From: Tolypeutes matacus
Taxonomy: Eukaryota; Chordata; Mammalia; Cingulata; Chlamyphoridae
Reading direction: 5' to 3'
NCBI GenBank assembly: GCA_026826555.1
Contig: JAKSZT010054335.1
Location: forward strand, 6,257,751-6,321,750
DNA length: 64,000 bases
In this document: piece by piece, positions 43,781-54,440 of the stretch
Layout: each line of letters opens with the position of its first letter
Position numbering within the stretch: position 1 is the stretch's first letter
Notes under the pieces: model-generated
Databases searched by the model: none
What the model saw: only the letters and a program-made list of their open reading frames with translations
Told to the model about the DNA's origin: nothing
Program-made: the position numbers and the translations under genes

Positions 43781-44788
43781 TATAAAATGTCCTTCTTTGT
43801 CTCTAGTAGCAATTTTTGTCTTGAAGTCTCAATTTGTTTGTGATTAGTATAGCCACGCCAGCTCTGTTTTGGATGCTGTTTGCAAAGTATATCTTTGACT
43901 TTCAACTTGTGTCCTGAAATCTATAGAATGTCTATTATAGATAGTATATAGTTGAATTATTTTTAATCCATTCTGCCGGTCTCCTACTTTTAATTGACAT
44001 ATTTAAACATTTTACAGTTCATGTAATCATTGATAATATAGGCATTATGTCAGCTATTTTGTTATTAGTTTACTATATGTCATATGACTTCCCCCTTTTC
44101 CCCCCTTTACTGCTTTCTTTTATGTTAAATGATACTTTGTAACTTACCATATTCTCTTGTTATTTCTTTTACTATATTTTTTGGGTTATTTTCTTAGTGA
44201 TTGCCTGAGGATTACAGTTAAAATCTTAATTTAGAACAAACTACCTTAGTTTAACCCAACTTCATTTCAGTTATATACATAAGTATTCTTCCTATGTAGC
44301 TCTGTTCTCTCTCCTCTCCTTTTTGCTGTTGACATGCAAACTGCATCTTTTATCTCTTGTGTGGCAATCAATACAGATTTATTATTATTGCTTTATGCAG
44401 TTTTCTTTTAAAGCTGATATGAGCAAAATGATTTAGAACAAAATACATCAGCACTATCTTCTTCATTTACTTACGTCATTGCCTTTATCAGGCCTGCTTT
44501 TTTCACGTGGGTTTGCGTTACTGGCTAGTGTCCATCCTGAAGGACTTCTCTTAGCGTTTCTTGTATTGCAAGTCTGCTAGTGATAAATTCTCGCATTTAT
44601 TGTGTGTTTTGGGAAATGTGATAGTTTTGCCTTGACTTTTTTAAAGAATGCTTTTGCTGGCTAGAGAATTACTGGCTGAGAGAGTTCTTTCAGCGCTTGG
44701 ACTGTGTCAGCTGCTTTCTGGCCTCCTTGGATTGAAGATCCCCTATATGTATAAATTACTTCTCTCTTGCTGTTTTCAAGAAAGATTA

Positions 44789-44925
44789 CCTGTCTTTGAC
44801 TTATTTTTTTTTTTAATTAAAAAAAATTTTTTTAGGTGCCGGGGCAGGGGATTGAACCCAGGACCTCGTATGTGGGAAGCCAGCACTCAACCACTGAGCC
44901 ACATGGGCTCCCCTGTTTTTGACTT
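44789..44925 (-). mobile_element. short tRNA-derived SINE in L1-D ORF1, 14-bp TSD
   Basis: Flanks cctgtctttgactt (44789-44802) and cctgtttttgactt (44912-44925) differ at one base. The body at 44803-44911 has the same head and B box-like ggttcaatcc as the copy at 11.5 kb, with a T/A-rich tail. Confidence 0.85.
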
Positions 44926-45080
44926 TTCATAGTTTGATAATGACGTGTGTAGATGTGGGTGTCTTTGAGTTCATCCTGTGTGAAATTTCCTGAGCTGCTT
45001 GGATGTATAAATTAGTGCTTTTCATCAAACTTGTAAATTTAGGGTCCATTCATTTGTATTTGTCTTTTCTGTAATTTCGT

Positions 45081-46434
45081 AAAGTCTGTAATCTGTCACG
45101 CATGGCCACGGATGGCCGCTGAAGTCTCTGCTCCATTTGCCTTATGGTCAGCTCACGACTGGACAGAGATCTCCTTACAAACCTAGAATCACCAGGTCTC
45201 CCAGGCAGCAGGCGGCTCTCCTTCCTGCGAGCCGCAAGGTCGGCTGGAGTGACGGCTCCGGGCTTCCTCAGGTTCTTCCCAGCTTGTGCACAGCCCAGGT
45301 TCTGAGCATTCCTCCATACTGCCAAGGGGCCTCTGTGTTCCGGGGAAGGTAGCAGAGCCCTTCAGGCCCCTGCAGAATCCCCTCACGCTTCCTCTTTAGC
45401 TTTAGGATAGCTTATTGCTTTCCCCATCTGTTGTTTTCTGTCTCAGCCTGCCAAAAAGTGAAGCTAATTTCCGTAAATGCTTTTGTCAAGTGCCATGTGG
45501 CAAAGGCTTGTTAGACTGGGTGAGCTCAGAACAGGTCAAATAAAGCAAGCTTGTAATAAAACAAAACTATACTTAAGACATAAAGGAGAAAGTAACAGTG
45601 TTCTTATGCAGGAGAGAATTTTTAGAGGTCTTCACTCTTTCGTTTTTACTGATAGTACCTGAATTCATCTTACTTTGATTATGTTCTTCTTCCTAAATTT
45701 CCTATACATGAGAATGCTTACTTTTTAAAAGTATTCTTCCAGGGCATTGTATATCCAGTTGGAAACACTTTCTAGTACCTAGAAATGCGTAGGATTAGGA
45801 TTTTAATGATGGAATGGACTTTAGGGTATTCATTTTGCTGAAGTGGAACTTCCCCACATTTAATCACATTCTTAGCTCTCCCAGATTTGCTTTCTGGTCA
45901 TTTAAAAACAAAGTCCTATGTTCTGTGGAACTTAAATGTCTAGATTTTGGGAAACAGTGCCCAGATTGTTAATCACTGACTAAATCAACTTTAAGAAGAA
46001 GTAGATTGGAAGTAATATAAAGCAATCCCTTAATAACATTAAAGGATAGTTGCTTAAAAGTCTTCATAGTGAACTGAAAGGTCATGTGGTATGCTTTATG
46101 ATTTTAAATGCTTTTCTTTATATACATGCATTTACATACACCTAGGTATCAATGTTTTTTTTTTGGCCTGCCTTTCTCAGAAGGCTTTTATTAATACAGT
46201 TAGTTGTTGAACTGTACATTTTAGTTACATATTCCTGAATTTATACATGAAGTTTTCAATTAAAGACACTGTCACAAATTGCCTGTGTTTACCTCTGAGC
46301 AGTTGTCTATAGTAAATAAACTGCTGCTGCTGTGATTTCCTCTGCTTCCTGGCTGAGCAGAAGTAGCAGCAGGCTGGGGCTGACCCTGCAGAGAGCTCTG
46401 GATGGGCTCTGTGGCTACTTTATTTCAGCGTGAA
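45081..46434. other. possible L1-D 5' UTR, then unassigned sequence
   Basis: About 45080-45400 is GC-richer and may be the 5' UTR of L1-D. The rest is unassigned. Near 46157-46440 a T run followed by 'aaggcttttattaatac' (AATAAA-type signal on the minus strand) could be a retrocopy of an unknown 3' UTR. Confidence 0.4.
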
Positions 46435-47560
46435 GAGGGTCTGTTTATTTAATTTAATTTATTTTTCATTCTTAAACATTTATTTTGAAACAATTTCAAA
46501 TTTATAGGACAGTTACAAAAATAACACAAAACCCATAAAGAGAATTCCAGCATACTCCACCCCTAGACATCGAGATATTCACTTATGTAGCCATCTTAAG
46601 TGCCAGTTATCAAGTTTAAGAAATTTACTGTTGATATATTCCATTTCTTTCATGTGTCTCAATAATATCCTTTTGGGTCTTTTGACCTCCATTACTAGCC
46701 AGGATCATGTATTCCATTTAATTGTCATTGTTTTTTCAGCCACTCTTTTTTTTTCCAGTTGTGGAAACGTATACAGAACACGAAGTTTCCCATCTCTACC
46801 TCTCCCAAGCATAATGTTTAGTGGGATTAATCATATCACAGTATTGCACTACCCTCACCACCATCAATTACCAGAACTTTCCTATCACCAACACCCCTTA
46901 TGCATGAGCTCCCTGTGCCCTTGCTCCTGGTAACCTTTACTCTATTTTCTGCTCCTATGAATGCACATTCTAGGTATTTCATTTGAGTGGAATCATACAC
47001 TAGCTGTCCTTTTGTGTCTGGCTTATTCACTTAACACGATGTCTTTAAGGTTCATCCAGGCTGTCACATGTACCAGAACTTCCTTTTTATGACTGAATAA
47101 TATAGATTATATATTATAATAGATAATAAGCATTGTATGCATATATACCACATTTCATTCATCCATTCATCCGCTGATAGACATTTGAGTTGTTTCTGTC
47201 TTTCGGCTCTTGTGAAAGTTGCTGCTATGAACATTGGATCACAAACGTGTTTGAATCCTTGCTTCAATTCTTTGGGCAGATACCTGGACGTGGGATTTCT
47301 GGGTAATATGGTAGCTTTGTGTTTAATCTTTTGAAGAACTGCCAAAGTGTTTTCTGCAGTGGCTGGACCATTTTACGTTCTGATCAACAAAGTATGAGGG
47401 TTCCTGTTTATCTGTATGCTTGCCAGTACTTCTTATTTTCCGTTTTAAAAATAATAACCATTTTAGTGGCCTCTCATGGTTTTGGTTTGCATTTCCCTAA
47501 TGGCTAAGGATATTGAGCATCTTTTCATGTGCCTTCTGACCATTTGTATATCTACTTTTT
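46435..47560 (-). mobile_element. old L1 3' end
   Basis: The + strand has the antisense of an L1M-type 3' UTR ('gaaacaatttcaaatttata') and of the ORF2 C-terminus ('tccattcatccgctgatag', 'tggttttggtttgcatttcc'). Confidence 0.7.
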
Positions 47561-48606
47561 CATTTTTTTCATTAGAAATAGTTAAGATTTACAGAAAAAT
47601 CATGCAGAAAATACAGTTTCCACATACTCTGCCAGTTTTCCCTATTATTGACAATTTGTGTTACTACTGTGGTGTTTTTGTTTTAATAGAGGAAACAATA
47701 TTATAATAATTATACTATTAACTATAGTCCTTAGTTTACATTAGGGTTTACTGTTTTGTAGTCTATGGTTTTTAAAGTTTTTATTCTAGTAATATCTATA
47801 CAAACTAAATTTCCCGTTTGAGCCTCTTTGAAATATGCGGTTCAGTGGAGCTAATCACGTTCACAGTGCTGTGCTGCCATCACCACCGCCCATCGCCAAA
47901 ACTCCCCATCGCCCCAAAGCGTGACTCCGTGCCAACGGAGCGTTAGCTCCCCGTTTCCTAGCCCCGACCCTGTCATATATTCTAGTTTCTGACTCTGAAT
48001 TTGCTATTTTAATTATCTCATATAAGTGAGCTCATACAATATTTGTCCTACTGTGTCTGGCTTATTTTGCTCAAGGTGTGATGTCTTCAGGATTCATACA
48101 GGTTGTCGCATGCATTAGAATTTCATGCCTTTTCACCACTGAATGATATTCCATTGTATGTCTCTATCATGTTTCATTTATCCATGCATCTGTTGATGGA
48201 CACTTGTATTGCTTCCACCTTTTGGCAAGTGTGAAAATGCCATTAGGAACATCAGTGTGCAAATAACTGTTCGAGTCTTTGCTTTCAGTTCTATACCCAG
48301 AAGTGTGATTGCTGGGTCATATGGTAAATTCTATATGTAAGTTTCTAAAGAACTGACAAAATGTTTACCACAGCAGTGACAATATTTTATATTCCTACCA
48401 ACAAGGAATACGTTTTCCTATTTCTCTACATCCTCACCAACACTTGTAATTTTCTATTTTTTTGTTAATAGCCATTCTAGTGGATGTGAAATGGTATCCC
48501 ATTGTGGTTTTGATTTGCATTACCCTAATGGCTAACGATGTTGAGCATTTTTTCATGTGCTTATTGACCATTGGTATATCTTCTTTGGAAGAATGTCTAT
48601 TCAAGT
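47561..48606 (-). mobile_element. second old L1 3' end, in tandem
   Basis: A second antisense L1 3' UTR begins with 'aagatttacagaaaaatcat' and runs again to 'ggttttgatttgcattaccc' at about 48510. It is therefore a separate insertion into, or beside, the previous copy and not its continuation. Confidence 0.7.
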
Positions 48607-48985
48607 CTTTTGTCTATTTTTTAAAAGATTTATTTTATTTATTTATTTTTCCCCATCCCCTTGTTTACTCTTGCTGTGTCTGTTCATCTTCCTTATTTCT
48701 TTAGGAGGCACCGGGAGCTGAACCCAGGACCTCTGATGTGGGAGGGAGGTGCCTAATGGCTTGAGCCATCTCTACTCCCTGCTTTGTTGTGTCTCTCATT
48801 ATGTCCCCCCCGCCCCACCCCATCTCTTGTTGTGTCATCTTGGTGCATCAGCTCACTGTGCCTGCCGGTCATGCCAGCTTGCTGTGTTCTTTATGAGGTA
48901 TCAGGAACCGAACCAGGGACCTCCCATGTGATACATGGGAGCTCAGTCGCTTGAGTCACATCCGCTTCCCCCTTTTATCCGTTTT
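48607..48985 (-). mobile_element. two-head DAS-type SINE, approximate TSD
   Basis: The flanks cttttgtctatttt (48607-48620) and cttttatccgtttt (48972-48985) agree at 12 of 14. On the minus strand heads lie at about 48968-48900 and 48778-48713, followed by a T/A-rich tail at 48621-48650. The layout resembles the 36.9-kb element, though shorter. Confidence 0.8.
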
Positions 48986-49285
48986 CAAAATTGGGTTGTC
49001 TATGCCTGATTGTCCACAGCTGAGCTCTGGGAGATGGTAGATTCTGGAGGAGAAGGCAGAGTCCTCGGCAGAGACTGGCTGCCATCTTGCCTCACCATGT
49101 GGCAGGACTCCAGGATCTCCAGTAGCTGATTTTGGTGAGAAAGAATCTCTGATGGTGCCTTGATTTGGACATTTTTGCAGCCTTGGAACTGTTAGATTTT
49201 TCTCTAGTAAAATTCTCATTATAAAAGCCAATTTATTTCTGGTGCTTTGCATTGGAAGCCCTGTGGCAAACTAAAACAAGATTTA
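48986..49285 (-). mobile_element. MaLR/ERV-L-type LTR fragment
   Basis: The minus-strand end aattggcttttataatgag, ccaatgcaaagcaccag and gttttagtttgcc matches the LTR ends at 31.7 and 59.5 kb. The body has the antisense of gatccttg..cagcatgtg-type text. Shorter than a full LTR. Confidence 0.6.
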
Positions 49286-50660
49286 TCCAATATTGGGTCA
49301 GCAACTTTCGTGGAAAGAATTGTTGTTTCTCTACTGGACACAATTCAGATGGTCGCTATGTGTAGTGTTTGTTTCTGAACTCTATTCAATCTGTTGGTCA
49401 ATTTTTCTACCCACTTTATCTTAATATGTCTTAATAGCTGGTAATATAATTCCTGTAGCTTCGTTTTCTCTTCTTCAATCTTGCCTTTGCTAATGCTGAC
49501 CTTTCGGCAAAGTGCATTAGTGAATTCTGTCATTATTAGTTATAGTATATTCCTATCAGGTCAAACTTGATTATTTTATGGTTATATCTTTTAATATTGA
49601 CCAATTCTTAAAAGTTTTTCTCTTATTAGAGAATAATTTAAAATTTAAAATCGTCCATCAAAATTTTCACTATGATTCTGGGCTCTTCTATTTCTCTTTG
49701 TAACTCAATTTTTACTTTATATATTTGGATGCTCTATTTATAAGTATATAAAGATTTAGGTTTATGATGTATTTTTGTTGCTTTGACCCTTTATCATTAG
49801 GAGATGCCCCTTTTATCTCCAGTAGAACTTCTCGCCTTAAGTTCTGCTTTAGTCTGATATTTGTGTAGCTACAAAAGCTTTCTTTGAGTTAGTGTTGGGC
49901 AAACTTTTTTTTCCAAACTTTTTTCAACCTTTCTGTGCCCTTGTATTTTAAGTATGTTTTTGTTGCAAAAGAACATAATTGTTTGTTTGGTTTTGCCTTA
50001 AATCTAGCCTGGTAATATTTGTATTGAAAATGGAGTATTTAGTATTCCACACACGTGCATATGAATTGCTGATATAATAGAGGTTAGAGCTACCTTCTTA
50101 TCATTCATTTTCTACTTGACCTACCTTGTTTTCATTCCTCTCTTCTCTTGCCTTTTTTTGGTATTAATAAAAAATATATTTTCCTTCGTCTTGACTCACT
50201 AGTTAAACATTCTTTTACCATTTTAGTGGTTATACTGGAGAATTTTGTAGCATGTATTCATGCATTATTCCAATCTAATGCAACTTACTATGTTTACCCT
50301 GTTTTTGATGTTACTAGAAACTTAGAAACACTCTATTCCATTTATCTTCCACCGTTTGTTTTATTAAATATTTTATTTCTACATATAACTTAAGCTCTAT
50401 GAGATATATAATAATTTCTTTTGTATATATCCTTATATTTAATCACATGTTTACCATTTCTGCTTTTCTTTTCTTCCAGTTATTTATTTGTTTTCATATG
50501 GTACCACTTCCCTCTGTTGGAAGATTTTCTTTTTATTCTTTCTTTTAGTGCCAGCCTTCTGCTGAAAAATTCCCCAAGAGTTTTTATTTATTTTTCTGAA
50601 AATGCCCTGTCACCTTCATCTTTGAAAGCTATTTCCATTGGGTATAAAATTATAGGTTGG

Positions 50661-51092
50661 CAGATGTTTCCCCCAGTGTGGATTGATCTAAATCCAAACC
50701 CAGTTTGGATGCGTTTTTTTGGTTTCAGTTAAGGTATGGACCAACCAAATCAGGTTGGGCTTTAAACCAGATTACTGGAGTCCTTTATAAGGACAGTGAA
50801 AGTTGCATGGAGGGAAAAGCCAGGGGGAGCAACCAGAAACTGGAAGTCAGTGGAGCCTGCAAGAGAAAGGAGAAGATGCTGCCATGTACATTGCCGTGTG
50901 ATGGAACCACCTAGGGCCAAGGATCACTGGCAGCCAGCCCAAGAGCACCACAGTCTCCTGGGGATAAAGTGTTGCCTTCCTGATGCCTCAGTTTTGTACT
51001 TCTAGCCTCAAAACTGTGAGCCAATAAATTTCTGTTGTTAAAGCCAACCCTTTATGTGGCATTTGTTTTAGCAGCTAGGAAACTAAAACACC
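50661..51092 (+). mobile_element. MaLR/MLT1-like LTR
   Basis: The + strand carries 'accagattactggagtcctt', 'agaaactggaagtcagtgg', 'acttctagcctcaaaactg', 'caataaatttctgttgtt' and ends 'tagcagctaggaaactaaaa'. These are the standard MLT1-style landmarks. Confidence 0.75.
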
Positions 51093-51947
51093 TTCCCTTT
51101 TCATTATTTTACAAATATATATATTTTTTACCTTTGGCTTTCATTGTTTCTATTGAGAAGTCAGCTGTTACAGTGTTATTTCTTTGAAATTACTGTCTTT
51201 TTGTCTCTGATTGCTTTTAATATTTTTGCCTTTGGTTTTCATCAGTTCTACTATGATGTGCTTATGTGTTGTTTTCTTTGTTTTATCCTGCTTTGGGGTA
51301 GCTAAGCTCTTTTGAATCTCTAGGTTAAGGTGGTTTTCTTTTTCTTTTTCTTTTTCAACTAATTGTACGTTTCTTGACTGTTGTTTCTTTAAATATTTCC
51401 CCTGCCTCAGTCCTTCCTTTTCTCACCTCTCCCTTTTATTCTGTACTTAAATAATGCATACGTTAGATATTTTGAGTGTGTCCTACGTCTCTTATAGCCT
51501 TATATGGTTTTTCCATTTTTTTCCTTTTCTTTTCTGCTCAATTTTTATTTTCTATTGGCCTGTCAGGATACTAATCTAGTGTTTAGTTGTGTCTAAGACT
51601 TAGCAAGCCCATCCATGGAATTCTTAATGTAGATATTTTATTTTTCAATTCTAGGCTGTTCATTTTTGATTATATTTATAGATTCCAATTTTCTTGTGAA
51701 TTGCTCCATTATCTCATCCATTTTCTCCTATTTTCTTTAACATATTTTCATATTTTAAAAAAAGTCCTTTTTACAATAATCCCTGTGTCTCTCTCTACAA
51801 TTCTAACACCTCTTTATTATTGGTAATATTTTCTTGTCTCTGCATGTCTAGCAAATTTGTTTTTGTATGCTAGATATTATATAACTGTGACTATTATAGA
51901 CAATATTATATTGTTTTCCAGAGAGGCTCCTTTCTTCTCTCCCCTGT

Positions 51948-51975
51948 CCCCCCCCCCCCCCCCTTTTTTTTTTTT
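51948..51975. repeat. C16 run followed by T12 run
   Basis: Two abutting homopolymers in old L1 sequence. Confidence 0.9.
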
Positions 51976-52379
51976 GATGGGCAGGTAGAGTGAGGGACTG
52001 ATCACCTTAATGCAATCAGAAAGTAAGCTGGGCCAGGGCTGATGTGTGTATCTCAGTTTCTTAAGTACCACAGACTCTGGGAGATTACACTCAGCCTTTT
52101 ACAGACTTTTCAGCTCTGAAGCCTTCTGCAGCACGTGTTTGTGGGGAGACTGCTCTTTCATTTGAGGACCCTCAAGTTTCTTGTTTTTACTCTATTGCAC
52201 ACAACCTCTAAAGCCATGGCTGGTTTCTTATTCCCTCCGTAAGGGCCCTCTGCCTGTACACCCCTCATTTTCAGTTGTCATCCAGAACCATCAGATGCTC
52301 CTAGGGGAAAAATGATTGAAATTATTTTCAATCCATGGAAAAGTCTCTACTTTCTGGATTTATTATTGCTTCTGTAGCT

Positions 52380-53180
52380 CTCTAAAAAAATATGATTTTG
52401 TAATTTTTTAAATTTTTCTTGTTGTCAAGATGGTAGTATTGGCCTGCATTACTTATTATGTCTTAGTTAAGGCAAAAGTCTCCTAATTCATGACATTCTG
52501 CTTTTATCTTTATAAATTTCATCCTTTTGCTTTCTTTTGCCCCTAGCTTTTTTTTTTTTCCATCACATTTTAAATTAGATTTTTAATTCTATTATTTTTA
52601 TATTTTTTATCGTTATAAGTACCTATTGCTATATATTTTCCTCTGATGACTGCATTAGCTATATTGCAGATTCTTTTATATTACATTTTCATTATCCTTA
52701 TTTTCATAAAATTCTGTAATTTTAGCCTGCATTTCCCTCAAGAGTTTTTAAAATTAAGAGAAAGCTTTTTTTTTTGTTTTTTTTTTTAATTTTTAAATTA
52801 ATTTATAATTTTAGTAAGTTGAGTATATTTCTGTTTGGGGGAATTTTATAGTTGTTTTCTTTGTGGCATATGATATGGTGAATTTTTAGAAGTGCTCTGT
52901 ATGCACTTGAAAACTATTTTCTCTTATTCTCTACTTATGGGGTTCCAAAGTTTGACCTATTTCTATAAGATATGTCTTACTGAGTATGTTTTTCAGGTCT
53001 TCTCTATCCTTACTAATTTTTTCCCTTCTTCTGCTTCCATTAGTTATTTAATTATTTAATTATTATTTCTTTATTAAATGTGCTGATCTGTAGGTAAGAT
53101 TTGTTCAAAAGCTTATCTTTTGAAAATTTTTTTTAACTTTCTTTCTCTTCAGACCTTAGGACAAAGTTCTAATAGGAAAC
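52380..53180 (-). mobile_element. ancient L1 ORF2 fragment
   Basis: Several decayed L1 ORF2 antisense patterns occur, such as 'tacctattgctatatatttt' followed by 'ctgatgactgcattagct'. Very old. Edges approximate. Confidence 0.45.
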
Positions 53181-53929
53181 AGATGGATTTCTGTCTGGTC
53201 ATTGTGTAACCATCTCCCAACCTCATTCTTTATAAATGAGAGCTATTCTTCATTAATACTCTAGTTCTTAATAGACCTGATCAAGATTTGGCTCAGATAC
53301 CCGTTTATTGGTGAATTGTGGGTCCAGTTAGGCTTCATAGCTTTTGCATCTTGACGTTTTTGGAAGTATGCATGCTTTGGAAGGAATCTTTCCAGCACCC
53401 CTGCCTGTACGTTTCCTACAGAGACCGGAGTGAGCAGACATTCCTGCCTTCTGCTGCTGCACCCCGAGTTTGTGTGCCTCATGACAGATTGCGTGATTCT
53501 TTTTGACTCACCGTGTTGCCCTGCAGGATTCTCCCGAAGTGCTTTTGCAGGAGCATCCTGTTGGAAGCAAACAATAGCGCAGTTCTTGTCAGCAATAGTA
53601 AAGCAGTCCAAACATGCTCAAGTTCAGTGGAGAGTGGGAGGGAGAGCATGAGCCCGAGGCCTGAGGCCTGAGGTGCCTGTGAGTCAAGGAAGTGGGGCCT
53701 GGCTGGTGCAGGTGGCGCTGCCTGCTAAGGAGCGCCCCTCTAGCAGGGGGCGTGTTACTCTTCAGTCAGACTGTAAGAGCAAGGCTGCTTGGTGCTTTCC
53801 TCACAAATGTAAGTATAAAACAATGCATTCATCTCCCTGAATGGTTACTTCCTGATTGCAGAATGGGTAAGGTTTTAGATGATCCATCTCTTCTTATTAA
53901 TCCCACAGGGTTTCATAGTGTAAAATAAA
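53181..53929. other. single-copy-like sequence, no gene supported
   Basis: Base composition is nearer 50% GC than the surroundings. Small open frames exist on both strands over 53260-53660 but overlap each other and show no domain, so I do not call them. Confidence 0.5.
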
Positions 53930-54440
53930 TGAGACTTATTTATGCTAGCAAATCAAATTGCCATAAAAGATTATTTCAATAGACAGGCAAAATCATTGTA
54001 AAATAATTTAATAAAAATGAGAGCTAAAAGCATGCCTAATGGAACAGGATTAGATTTAATTTTCTTACTGTTTTCATCATTAAAGCTCCATTATCTTTTC
54101 TGAGACCTCATTTAGGCTTCCTGCCACTATACTTCTCTGAGGCATTTTTGGGGAGCCTATGAGTTTCATTAAAAACAAAAATAGCTAATAATATCTCCTC
54201 TTTCATTTTGCTATTTGATATCAGTGTTTCACATCCAGAATTTCATATATTCTCTTCGTCGCCCTATCTCTCGGAAGCCATAAATATTATATGAGCTGAC
54301 TCAATGTCCCCGAAGTTTGGAGCCTGCGAGAATTGTTAAGAATTCATCTAGTTATCCTTTTGCATTCAGGCATATCCGTGGCTAAATCATAGAATAGATA
54401 ATAAACAGAATCAGTAAATTGTAACTGTACAAGACTTTTA
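53930..54440. other. single-copy AT-rich block, candidate conserved non-coding element
   Basis: About 500 bases free of recognisable repeats, with clustered homeodomain-type TAAT cores ('ataatttaataaaaatgag', 'cctaatgg', 'tttaattttcttac'). Function is not shown by the sequence alone. Confidence 0.35.

Larger units (their letters stand above)
39481..45080 (-). mobile_element. old near full-length L1 ('L1-D'), interrupted
   Basis: The + strand shows, in order, the antisense of an L1 3' UTR and ORF2 C-terminus (39500-40260), the rest of ORF2 with RT landmarks such as 'aatctggtcctgggcattt' near 42440 (40617-43200), the endonuclease (43200-44000), then ORF1 (44480-45080). Insertions are the SINE at 40272-40604, an L1 3' UTR-like piece at about 42955-43175, and the SINE at 44803-44911. 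Confidence 0.75.
49286..52330 (-). mobile_element. ancient L1 (ORF2 to 5' UTR), split by an LTR
   Basis: The + strand at 49360-50660 is the decayed antisense of the L1 ORF2 endonuclease ('atcattaggagatgcccctt') and beyond. The LTR at 50661-51092 lies within it. 51093-51900 is the antisense of ORF1, and 51840-52330 of a 5' UTR. No useful frame remains. Confidence 0.55.

Noticed and set aside
53261..53651. Open frames on both strands (116 and 73 codons) as a small gene
   Set aside because: They overlap on opposite strands, show no domain or signal, and the length is expected by chance in GC-balanced sequence.
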